Notes under the pieces: generated by a model
Database searches by the model: none
Told to the model about the DNA's origin: nothing
Seen by the model: only the letters and a program-made list of their open reading frames with translations
In this document: piece after piece, positions 25,635 to 33,327 of the stretch
How the letters are laid out: every line of letters starts with the position of its first letter
How positions within the stretch are numbered: position 1 is the first letter of the stretch
Translations under genes and position numbers: made by a program
From: an uncultured Clostridia bacterium
GTDB taxonomy: Bacteria; Bacillota; Clostridia; Christensenellales; Pumilibacteraceae
DNA: 64,000 nucleotides
Assembly: GCA_934270565.1 (NCBI GenBank)
Contig: CAKQPR010000004.1
Location: 60,590-124,589 of the forward strand
Direction: 5' to 3'

Positions 25635-27155
25635 ATGGAAATCGTATTGAAAATCGCGACAGCGGTTGCGGCGTTCGCGTTTGCCGCGTGCGCGCTGCCG
25701 CTCAAACAGTATCAGCTTGCGTATTATCGTCTCGGCGAAACCTTTACGGCTTTATGCAGGCGCAAGGGCGAGGCGATAATTTTGCCGCTTGCGGTTTCGG
25801 TAATTGCGGCGGCGGGAGCGGTTCTTTCCGCGGCGTTCGGGTTTTATCCGAATTTCGTATCGGTCGGGCTCGGCGCGATCGTTGCTTTTTCGGTTTGTTT
25901 TCCGCGCTCGCGGCTTAAGAAAAGCAAAGTCGCGGTAACTGCTCGGGTGCGGCGGTTTTTGTTTGCATACCTTGCGTTATGCGGGGTTTTCGGAGTTGCC
26001 GCGTACTTTCTGCCCGCGGTGGCGGCTGTGCCCGCGTGCGGCTCTGCGGCGGCGTTTTTGCTCGCGCACGCCGTGCGGACGCCGATAGAAGCGGCGAGGA
26101 ACGCGCGGTTTATAGACGAAGCGAAGGATAAACTCGATCGGATAAACCCGATCCGTATCGGAATAACCGGAAGCTACGGAAAAACGACTTTTAAGAGCGT
26201 GCTTGCGGCGATCCTGTCCGAAAAGTATCGGGTTTGCGTTAGCCGAGGCAATTTCAACACGCCGCTCGGGCTCGCTCGGACGATTAAAGAGAGTATGACC
26301 GAGGACGCGGAAATTTTTGTTGCCGAGGCGGGCGCGCGGCATACGGGGGATATAGCCGAGCTCGCCGAGCTGATACGCCCCGACTATGCGGTCGTTACGG
26401 CGATAGGCAATCAGCACCTCGAAACGTTCGGATCGACTGCGAACCTTAAGAACGAGAAATTCGAAATCGTGGTTGCCCTGCGCGACAAAGGGAACGCCTT
26501 TTTCGGTTCGGCGGCGGGCGAGCTTTACAGGCGGAACGGCAAGGGGTACGCGGCGGGCGCGAACGTTTTTGCGGAAAACGTGAGGGTTACGGACGGCGGA
26601 ACTTATTTTACCGCGAGGATCGGGAACACGGTAATTCCGCTTTACACCAAGCTCGGCGGCGATTTTATTCCCGAAACGGTCGCGCTCGCGGCGGCGGTCG
26701 CGCTAAGGCTCGGCGTGCCGCCCGAATCGATAAAAAAATCGGTTGCGAGGCTCAATTCGGTTGCGCATCGTCAGCAATTATTGTATAATGGACTTGACGT
26801 CATTATCGACGACGCCTACAACGCGAACGAGGCGGGAGCGAGAAGCGCGCTGAGACTGCTCGGCGGGTTTCGCGGGAAAACCCGTGTGCTCGTGACTCCG
26901 GGGATCGTAGAGCTCGGTATAAGCCAGTACGACGCGAATTACGAGCTCGGAGCGTATGCCGCTTCGCGCGCGGACGTTATGATTTTCATCGGGTCGAACG
27001 CGCGGGCGCTTGCTTCGGGCGCGGAAAGCGGCGGCGCGGCGAAAACCGCGGTTTTCGAGGTGGGTTCGCTTAAAGCTGCGACCGAAATTCTGAAAAATAT
27101 CAAAGGAGAGAGGGCGATTTTGTTCGAAAACGATCTGCCCGACAATTACAGATGA
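25635..27155 (+). CDS. Membrane-anchored MurF-like Mur ligase
   Basis: A 506-residue protein. The first ~150 residues hold about four hydrophobic segments, unlike ordinary soluble MurF. A Mur ligase central domain follows, with the ATP loop GITGSYGKTTFKS (about 175), EAGARHTGDIAEL and ITAIGNQHLETFG-type metal and substrate motifs, and a C-terminal domain with DDAYNANEAG, the MurF ligase signature. It probably adds a D-Ala-D-Ala-like group to a precursor at the membrane. It could be the only MurF of this organism or a second ligase. It overlaps the SDR gene by ATGA. Confidence 0.82.
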   Translation: MEIVLKIATAVAAFAFAACALPLKQYQLAYYRLGETFTALCRRKGEAIILPLAVSVIAAAGAVLSAAFGFYPNFVSVGLGAIVAFSVCFPRSRLKKSKVAVTARVRRFLFAYLALCGVFGVAAYFLPAVAAVPACGSAAAFLLAHAVRTPIEAARNARFIDEAKDKLDRINPIRIGITGSYGKTTFKSVLAAILSEKYRVCVSRGNFNTPLGLARTIKESMTEDAEIFVAEAGARHTGDIAELAELIRPDYAVVTAIGNQHLETFGSTANLKNEKFEIVVALRDKGNAFFGSAAGELYRRNGKGYAAGANVFAENVRVTDGGTYFTARIGNTVIPLYTKLGGDFIPETVALAAAVALRLGVPPESIKKSVARLNSVAHRQQLLYNGLDVIIDDAYNANEAGARSALRLLGGFRGKTRVLVTPGIVELGISQYDANYELGAYAASRADVMIFIGSNARALASGAESGGAAKTAVFEVGSLKAATEILKNIKGERAILFENDLPDNYR

Positions 27156-27880
27156 GACGTGTTGCTTTTGTGTCCGGAGGGGCGAAGGGTATAGGCGAAG
27201 CGATCGTGCGCAAGCTCGCGGGGTGCGGGTTTTCGGTCGCGATAGGGTATAACGCTTCGGAGGAGCGAGCCGAGGCTCTCGCGCTCGAGCTTCAGCGCGG
27301 CGGCGTGAACGCTATCGCCGTAAAGCTCGATCTGGCGGACGCGGCGAGCATCAAAGAAGCTTTTTCGGCGGCGAAAAAATATTTCGGGTTCGTCGATACG
27401 CTTATAAACAACGCCGGCGTTTCGCTCGTAAAGCCGTATTTCGACTGTTCGGAAGAGGAAATAAACCGTACAATTTCGGTAAATCTTGTCGGAGCGATGC
27501 TTTTATGTAAGGAATTCGCGCCCGATATGGTAAGCGCGGGTTTCGGCCGGATCGTCAATATTTCCTCGTGTTGGGGCGTGCGCGGGGCGAGCTGCGAAGT
27601 TGCGTATTCCGCTTCGAAAGCGGGCGTGATAGGATTTACGAAAGCGCTTAACGCAGAGCTCGCAAGAAGCGGGGTTTCGGTGAACGCCGTCGCCCCGGGA
27701 TTTATAAATACCGATATGAATGCGCACCTTACGCCGGAGGAAGTCGCCGATTTTACCGATGGCGTTGCGGCAAATCGTATAGGACAACCCTCGGAAGTCG
27801 CCGACGTCGTTGAACTTCTTACGCGCGAAAAACTGTACGTTGCGGGCGAGACGATTTCCGTTGACGGAGGATTGCTGTGA
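27152..27880 (+). CDS. FabG-like short-chain dehydrogenase/reductase
   Basis: A 242-residue classical SDR. The nucleotide loop is SGGAKGIGEAI (Ser in place of the usual Thr), the structural NNAG motif is INNAGVSL, and the catalytic Ser-Tyr-Lys are in NISSCWG and YSASKAG. The closing GETISVDGGLL is typical of FabG-type 3-oxoacyl-ACP reductases. No other fatty-acid gene is near, so a FabG paralogue or another NAD(P)H reductase is equally possible. The start overlaps the stop of the Mur ligase, and its own stop overlaps the GTG of the next gene. Confidence 0.85.
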   Translation: MRRVAFVSGGAKGIGEAIVRKLAGCGFSVAIGYNASEERAEALALELQRGGVNAIAVKLDLADAASIKEAFSAAKKYFGFVDTLINNAGVSLVKPYFDCSEEEINRTISVNLVGAMLLCKEFAPDMVSAGFGRIVNISSCWGVRGASCEVAYSASKAGVIGFTKALNAELARSGVSVNAVAPGFINTDMNAHLTPEEVADFTDGVAANRIGQPSEVADVVELLTREKLYVAGETISVDGGLL

Positions 27881-28575
27881 GCGTAACGGACGAAATCCGC
27901 GCCGACTTGTTCGCCGCCGCGGACGAAAAATACCGCGACTTCAACGGTTCGCTTATACCAACGCTTCCGCGCGAAAGAGTGATAGGCGTTCGCGTTCCCG
28001 TGCTCAAAAATCTGGCGAAAAAGTACCGTAATCGCTCGGATATCGGCGAATTTTTACGCGATTTGCCGCATTTTTATCACGAGGAAAACTGTCTGCACGG
28101 GTATATGATAGCGGATATTAAGGATTACGGACAAGCCGAAACGGCGGTGGAAAAATTTTTGCCTTACGTCGATAACTGGGCGACTTGCGACACGCTTTCG
28201 CCGAAAGCGTTTGCGAAAGACCTTGTAAAAACGCGCGAAAACGCTATGCGGCGGATAAATTCCGATTGCACCTACACCGTTCGGTTCGGAATAAACACCG
28301 CGATGAGGTTTTTCCTCGGGGATAATTTCGATCGCGGGTTGGCGGACGCCGTTGCGGGCGTTAAGTCGGACGAATACTACGTCAATATGATGATCGCTTG
28401 GTATTTCGCGACCGCGCTTGCGAAGAATTACGACGAAGTTCTGCCGTACCTTACGGAGCGGAAACTCGGCGTTTGGGTGCACAACAAGACGATACGAAAG
28501 GCGATCGAAAGTTACCGCGTGAGCGACGAGCATAAATCTTTTCTGCGCTCGATCGCGGTGAAAAAAGTAAAATAG
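27877..28575 (+). CDS. DNA alkylation repair protein, AlkD-like
   Basis: A 232-residue all-helical HEAT-repeat protein of the AlkD/DNA-alkylation-repair family. Recognisable parts are VIGVRVPVLKNLAKKY near the start, the FLPYVDNWATCDTLSP core with its conserved Trp and Asp, and the NKTIRKAIESYRV end. AlkD-type enzymes remove N3- and N7-alkyl purines without flipping the base. It starts at GTG, supported by CGGAGG and a GTGA overlap with the SDR gene. Confidence 0.85.
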   Translation: MSVTDEIRADLFAAADEKYRDFNGSLIPTLPRERVIGVRVPVLKNLAKKYRNRSDIGEFLRDLPHFYHEENCLHGYMIADIKDYGQAETAVEKFLPYVDNWATCDTLSPKAFAKDLVKTRENAMRRINSDCTYTVRFGINTAMRFFLGDNFDRGLADAVAGVKSDEYYVNMMIAWYFATALAKNYDEVLPYLTERKLGVWVHNKTIRKAIESYRVSDEHKSFLRSIAVKKVK

Positions 28576-28599
28576 ATTTACGAAGATAAGAGGTTTGAT

Positions 28600-29538
28600 A
28601 TGAAACTTACGTTCGACGAGATCAAAAGCGTTACGTTCGGCTGGGTGGAAGTAAAGGAAGAGGGCGGCTTTCTCGATTTTTACAAGACGATCGAGGCTCA
28701 GCGCGAGGCGTGGAAGCGTGCGAACAACGATTTCGTTTACGATCGCGCGCGCAAAAAGACGGGAATCAAGCTCGATTTTTACACCGACAGCGATTTTATT
28801 GCGGTCGGAACGGACGGCGGACAGACGACCGTAGCCGTTGACGGATTGTTCGTCGGGTGCTTTGCGGGCAAGGAAAATTATTCCGTTCGGCTCGAAGCGG
28901 GTGAGAAGAGGGTTACGGTTTACCTCGACAAGCACGGCTATACGAAGATTTCTTCCGTCGAGCTCTCGGACGGCGCGACTTTTCGGGCGGTCGGACACGA
29001 TCGCAAGATCCTGTTTATGGGCGACAGTATCACCGAAGGGTGGCAGTCGGGATACGATTTTGTCTCGTTCGCGGAAATCGTTTCGCGCGCGTTCAACGCC
29101 GAATCGGTCGTGAACGGTTGCGGCGGGGCGTATTATCTGCCTGAATTCGCGGAGCGGACTTGTTTCGATCCGGATATCGTTATCGTCGCTTACGGTACAA
29201 ACGATTATTATTGTTACGATGATTTCCCTACCGTGGAGAGGAACGCCCGAGGCTTTTTAGAACGTATCGTAGCGTTGTACGGCGATAAAAAATTGTTCGT
29301 GATTTCGCCGATCTGGCGCAGACTTCGGGACAAACCGAAAGAAAGCATGGGCGATTTTCCCGAATATTGCGAGCGGCTTAAAAAGATTTACGCCGATTAT
29401 CCCGTTACGGTTATCGACGGATTCGGGCTCGTTCCGCACGATTCGGCGTTCTTCGCCGGCGACGATCTGCACCCGAATGCACTCGGATTTTATGTGTACG
29501 GCGAGAACCTTGTGCGGGAAATAAGCAAGAGATTGTAG
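28600..29538 (+). CDS. SGNH/GDSL hydrolase with N-terminal beta domain
   Basis: A 312-residue protein. Residues ~1-130 are beta-rich, like the jelly-roll front domain of some carbohydrate esterases. Residues ~135-310 are the SGNH domain: block I GDSITEG (Ser143), block II NGCGG, block III GTND and block V DDLHPN with the catalytic Asp/His. Such two-domain proteins are usually sugar O-deacetylases. There is no signal peptide, so an intracellular substrate is expected. It is the last gene of the long run that begins at rsfS; the RBS is AAGAGG. Confidence 0.82.
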   Translation: MKLTFDEIKSVTFGWVEVKEEGGFLDFYKTIEAQREAWKRANNDFVYDRARKKTGIKLDFYTDSDFIAVGTDGGQTTVAVDGLFVGCFAGKENYSVRLEAGEKRVTVYLDKHGYTKISSVELSDGATFRAVGHDRKILFMGDSITEGWQSGYDFVSFAEIVSRAFNAESVVNGCGGAYYLPEFAERTCFDPDIVIVAYGTNDYYCYDDFPTVERNARGFLERIVALYGDKKLFVISPIWRRLRDKPKESMGDFPEYCERLKKIYADYPVTVIDGFGLVPHDSAFFAGDDLHPNALGFYVYGENLVREISKRL

Positions 29539-29900
29539 GGTTGATATGACCGTGTATGTGGGCTTAACGTCATTTCGACCGAAGCGAGGGTGATACCCGA
29601 GCGAAGCGGAGAAATTCCCTGCGGAAGGCGGTGAGCCACCGCGGGCGAGTGTTCGGGGCATACCGTTCCGCCACGTTCGTGTTCGCTCCCGCCTTGGTCT
29701 CGACTGACGCCCCCGGATGACGAGACTATGTACCGTTCCGCCTGGTTGGCGGGTGGACGAGGGCGTCTGCCCCTACCGGGTTCGACCAAAGAGGACGAAG
29801 AACGCTCTACCGAGTTCGACCAAAGAGGACGAAGAACGCTCATACCTTTTAGCCTTCCCCCCAAGGGAAGCCTTTTAAGATTATTCCGTTCCGCAAGGTT
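29539..29900. repeat. Intergenic repeat mosaic
   Basis: No gene. Contains a GTCATTTCGACCGAAGCG unit (29569), a GCTCCCGCCTTGGTCTCGAC unit (~29684), a 34-bp tandem duplication (29774-29807 and 29808-29841, one mismatch) and a short remnant of the AAGCCTTCCCC element at 29850-29875. Confidence 0.85.
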
Positions 29901-29913
29901 GAAATAGCGTAAA

Positions 29914-29941
29914 AAGAACGTCGTGAGCGGCGTTCTTTTTA
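29914..29941 (+). terminator. Terminator after the SGNH gene
   Basis: An 11-bp stem AAAGAACGTCG/CGGCGTTCTTT (29914-29924 with 29929-29939), loop TGAG, T run. It is flanked by A on the left, so it may work in both directions. Confidence 0.8.
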
Positions 29942-29990
29942 CGTTGTGAAAACGCTTGTGTTTAATTGACGATCAAACGTGAATGTAACG

Positions 29991-30017
29991 AAAAAACGTA
30001 TACGTATATGTTTTTTT
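29991..30017 (-). terminator. Terminator of the FAD oxidoreductase gene
   Basis: A 12-bp AT-rich stem (29991-30002 with 30005-30016, one G-U), with T6-T7 on both strands. It lies 10 bases after the minus-strand stop. Confidence 0.7.
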
Positions 30018-30026
30018 GCGACGTAT

Positions 30027-31787
30027 TTACTTGATAACGTCTATCGAATACAGTCTTATTTCGTCCGATCCGTGCGTTTTCGTACCGCGGAACGATACCG
30101 AATTTATCGGTTCGTTTACGTCTACGAAAACGAGGCGGCGGTAATTGTCGGTTACCTTGATTTCGCGCGTGCCGTTGTTGCCGCTCACCGTAATCGTGAA
30201 GTCTGAAACGAGCGAAGGGGGAATGAATACGGTTTGTTTTCCGCAAGCGTTATGGCAAAGCGACGGATAACTTTGTATTACCCATGCGTTGTCCTCATCG
30301 GCGTAGCACCGTCGCATAAGGTCGCTGTCGAATACGAGTCTGATTTTCGCGCACGAGGTTTCGGGGAACGTGTACGTTACTGTTTCGCCGAGCGCGAGAA
30401 CGGTGACGGGGTTTTCGGATTTTGCGTCGTCGCGGTACGGATAAGCAGTAAATCTTTCGCGTTCGCAGTCGGGGAAGCCGATGACCTTTTCACGCTCGGT
30501 ATTTAAAAGATAGCAGTCGTGCTTACGCAGAAGTTGTTGAATTTCGGAAACGTATTCGCCCGCGCCGCGCGGCGTTGCGTGATGCCGAAGCGCAACCGCC
30601 GCTGCAAATCCGACGGCTTGCCCGAGCATAGCGCAGGTCGCCATCACGCGGGTAGAGGAGAGCGCGAGGTGCGTTACGCTTACGTTGCGCCCCGCAAAGA
30701 ACAGGTTTTCGACGTTCTTCGAGTACACGCAACGATACGGGATCGGGTACGGCTTTTCGAAGCGGTAATGGATATTCGGGTGTTTCGCGTCGATCCCTCC
30801 CGAATAGTGATCGTCGAGCGTCCATCCGCCGTAAGCGATTTCGTCGGGGAACGTTTTCGCCGCAAGAACGTCGGTTGCGGTAAGCGTGTAATCGCCCTTG
30901 TAGCGGCGGGTTTCGCGTTTTGCGCAGAGCGAACCGATCCAGTCGAGCGAGTACCCTTGAGCGTTCGCCAAAGCCGCCGTGTGCGCGTAAGCCGCCGTCG
31001 CGAGATCGGTAAGGTCTTCGGTTATTTTGCCCGCATCGCGCAACGCGTCGCGATCGCCGCCGAGCTCGAGCCACCAGAAATTCTCGTTTCTTACGTCGAT
31101 TTCGCCGCTAGGACAGCGTTTTTCGAGGACTTCGTTAAATCTTTCCGTTCCCGAAGCAATCGCGGTTTCGTCGGCGGGCTCGTTCGGGGAGCTCGCGCGG
31201 TACTGCAATAAAATACTGTTGCCCATCGTCGTGTCGTCGGGAGTTTCGGGCGCGTAAATTTCGCCCGTTTCGGCGCGGCTTTCTCTGCCTTTCGAGTGCT
31301 CTGCCGACGTGAATTCGGCGAGAACGCAGTCGCCCGAGCAGTCCGCGTAGTATTTCGAGCGGATTTCGTAAAATTTGTAATCGTCCGTTTTCCACGCCGT
31401 TACCGACTTGATCGCGCCGTTTTCTTCGGTCGCGTTCATTACGGTCGCGGATAAAATAAGCGTAATGTTTTTCTCCGCGCGCACCTTGTTGAGAAGCACG
31501 CGATCCCATAGCGACCAGTTCATTTTCGGATTGAGCCGCGCGTTGTCGAGCGCGAGTTCTTCGACGATACCGCCTTCTTTAAGGTCGGGAAATTGCACTG
31601 CCGCACCGCGTATCCACATTCGCACTTCGCTCGAACAGTTACCGCCGAGCACCGTCCGATCGTGGACGAGCACAGTTTTCACGCCTTCGCGCGCCGCCGA
31701 AACCGCCGCCGCCACGCCGCTCAATCCGCCGCCGATTACGCAAAGTTCGGTTTCGATAATTTCGGTTCTGTCGTTTTTCGTTTCCAT
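30027..31787 (-). CDS. FAD-dependent oxidoreductase with C-terminal beta domain
   Basis: A 586-residue protein of the FAD_oxidored type. The N-terminal dinucleotide fold is CVIGGGLSGVAAAVSAAREG, followed by the conserved LGGNCSSEVRMWIRG, and a second FAD contact is in FFAGRNVSVTHLALSSTRVM. The last ~130 residues are a beta-sandwich, probably substrate-binding. Relatives oxidise sugars or glycosides and often lie near carbohydrate genes. The ATG at 31787 has AAGGAG at proper spacing; the TTG two codons earlier is less likely. It is divergent from a PocR/AraC regulator, its probable controller. Confidence 0.8.
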   Translation of the reverse strand: METKNDRTEIIETELCVIGGGLSGVAAAVSAAREGVKTVLVHDRTVLGGNCSSEVRMWIRGAAVQFPDLKEGGIVEELALDNARLNPKMNWSLWDRVLLNKVRAEKNITLILSATVMNATEENGAIKSVTAWKTDDYKFYEIRSKYYADCSGDCVLAEFTSAEHSKGRESRAETGEIYAPETPDDTTMGNSILLQYRASSPNEPADETAIASGTERFNEVLEKRCPSGEIDVRNENFWWLELGGDRDALRDAGKITEDLTDLATAAYAHTAALANAQGYSLDWIGSLCAKRETRRYKGDYTLTATDVLAAKTFPDEIAYGGWTLDDHYSGGIDAKHPNIHYRFEKPYPIPYRCVYSKNVENLFFAGRNVSVTHLALSSTRVMATCAMLGQAVGFAAAVALRHHATPRGAGEYVSEIQQLLRKHDCYLLNTEREKVIGFPDCERERFTAYPYRDDAKSENPVTVLALGETVTYTFPETSCAKIRLVFDSDLMRRCYADEDNAWVIQSYPSLCHNACGKQTVFIPPSLVSDFTITVSGNNGTREIKVTDNYRRLVFVDVNEPINSVSFRGTKTHGSDEIRLYSIDVIK

Positions 31788-31799
31788 GACCAAATCTCC

Positions 31800-31828
31800 T
31801 TGACTTGTCGCTTTATATTAAGTATAAT
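31800..31828 (+). promoter_or_regulatory. Promoter of the AraC-type regulator
   Basis: TTGACT at 31800-31805 and TATAAT at 31823-31828 with a 17-base spacer. Its -10 box overlaps the -10 box of the divergent promoter. Confidence 0.8.
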
Positions 31829-31849
31829 GGTATAAAACGATAATATCAA
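31821..31849 (-). promoter_or_regulatory. Promoter of the FAD oxidoreductase gene
   Basis: On the minus strand, TTGATA at 31849-31844, a 17-base spacer, and TATACT at 31826-31821. It shares four base pairs of its -10 with the opposite promoter. Confidence 0.75.
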
Positions 31850-31862
31850 TAGGTTTAACGAT

Positions 31863-32684
31863 ATGTTTTCTTTGAATTACGATACAACGCGGTTGGTTGA
31901 CGAGCTCGGCGAGTATGTTTCGGCGCTTCGCGAGGCAGGATACGCGATTTCGCTGTGCAAGCTCGATTCGGTTTTTTACGCGGTTTTTCCGCCGTCGGCG
32001 GACTACCTCAGACACGATTTCGAGTACTGCGCGATCGTCAAGAAAACGCGCAACGAAAAGTGTCTCGAACGGCAGAATTTGTTGCTCGAGAACCTTAGCG
32101 AGGGGGACTGCGAGTTTTCCGCTTGCCATGCGGGCGTGTGCGAGTACGTGTCGCCCATAGTCGAGGGCGGCGAGAAATACGGGATCGTCTGCCTTTCGGG
32201 GTATCGCAAAGAGGGCGAGTCGGGCAGGGGCGTCGCTTACGAGAGACTTTGCGGCGAAGTTCCGACGGAAAAGCGCGCGCGGGCGCTGATAAACCCCGTG
32301 CTGAGAATTTTGTCCGAAATCGTTCGCGCGGAAAAGGAGGCTTCGCAGAACGCCGGAAAACCCGAAAAGACCGTGCGCGAAGTCATGCGGTTCGTTGCCG
32401 AAAATCTCGACGTGCCGTTCACCGCCGACGACGTATGCGCCGCCGTTTTTTACTCGCAGTCGTATGTTCGCCGCGAGTTTAAGAGAATCACAGGCGAAAG
32501 CCTGTTCGGTTACGTCGAGCGCGTGCGCGTCGAGAAGGCGCAGAAACTGTTGACGGATACGGATAAGACCGTTAAAGAAATCGCTTGCGCCGTTGGATTT
32601 CCCGATCAGAATTATTTTTCGGTTGCGTTCAAACGCGTGGTCGGCGTTACGCCGTCCGATTACCGTAAGGCGTATAAAGGGTAG
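31863..32684 (+). CDS. AraC-family regulator with PocR-type sensor domain
   Basis: A 273-residue protein. Residues ~5-140 match the PocR ligand domain (cysteine-containing, with ACHAGVCEYVSPI in place of the usual CHAGL-x-x-x-x-x-P). Residues ~170-270 are a two-helix-turn-helix AraC DNA-binding domain (YSQSYVRREFKRITG and AVGFPDQNYFSVAFKRVVG). PocR domains bind small hydrocarbon derivatives such as 1,2-propanediol. The gene probably controls the divergent FAD oxidoreductase through the shared 75-bp promoter region and may repress itself. The RBS is weak. Confidence 0.85.
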   Translation: MFSLNYDTTRLVDELGEYVSALREAGYAISLCKLDSVFYAVFPPSADYLRHDFEYCAIVKKTRNEKCLERQNLLLENLSEGDCEFSACHAGVCEYVSPIVEGGEKYGIVCLSGYRKEGESGRGVAYERLCGEVPTEKRARALINPVLRILSEIVRAEKEASQNAGKPEKTVREVMRFVAENLDVPFTADDVCAAVFYSQSYVRREFKRITGESLFGYVERVRVEKAQKLLTDTDKTVKEIACAVGFPDQNYFSVAFKRVVGVTPSDYRKAYKG

Positions 32685-33194
32685 AGGCGGTGAGCCACCG
32701 CGGACGAGGCGCGGAGCCCGCGCGGGCATTTTTTTGGGTATACCGTTCCGCCACGTTCGTATTCGCTCCCGCCTTGGTCTCGACTGACGCCCCCCCGGAT
32801 GACGAGGCAAAGGAGCGTTCCGCTTGAATGTTAGTGTACGACTGATTTCGTTTCTGATGCGAGGGATTTCTCGACTACGCTTGAAATGATGTCGTGTCCG
32901 TTTGGTTGTGCGGCGGGGCGAGGGCGCCCCGCCCTACCGAAGCGGAAAACGACATTTCAAACAAATACTTGCCCGCAGCGGCTCGCCGACGGGCGGACGA
33001 GGAACGTCCTTACCGCGCTCACCAAAAAAGGGCAACAGACATTGCTTAAAACGCCTATATTTTTTATACTGCCGTATGGCGTTTTTTTAGTGCATAGGGC
33101 GTTTTTCGGCGAGCCGTCGGGGCGCATAAAATTTTTTTATCGTTCAAGGAAAAAAGTTTAAAAAATTTTTTAAAAAATATTTTCTTTAAAACGC
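32685..33194. repeat. Intergenic repeat mosaic before rpoB
   Basis: No gene. 32690-33035 holds the GCTCCCGCCTTGGTCTCGAC, GGGCGAGGGCGCCCCGCCC and TACTTGCCCGCAG families. From 33040 on the sequence is AT-rich, with a weak hairpin AAAACGCC...GGCGTTTTTTT (33048-33087) that could stop upstream transcription before the rpoB promoter. Confidence 0.75.
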
Positions 33195-33224
33195 TTGACA
33201 AATTCTTGAAAACCGTGCTATTAT
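33195..33224 (+). promoter_or_regulatory. rpoBC promoter
   Basis: Perfect -35 TTGACA at 33195-33200 and TATTAT at 33219-33224 with an 18-base spacer, preceded by an A/T-rich stretch that looks like an UP element. The ~95-base leader holds a small AACCC-TAC-GGGTT hairpin. Confidence 0.8.
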
Positions 33225-33327
33225 TTTATAATGTCGTATTATGCGGTCTTATACCCAACCCTACGGGTTACGGAAAGGGCGCAAAAGACGAAAACACAAG
33301 TAAATTCACGGTCCAAGGAGAGTTTAA

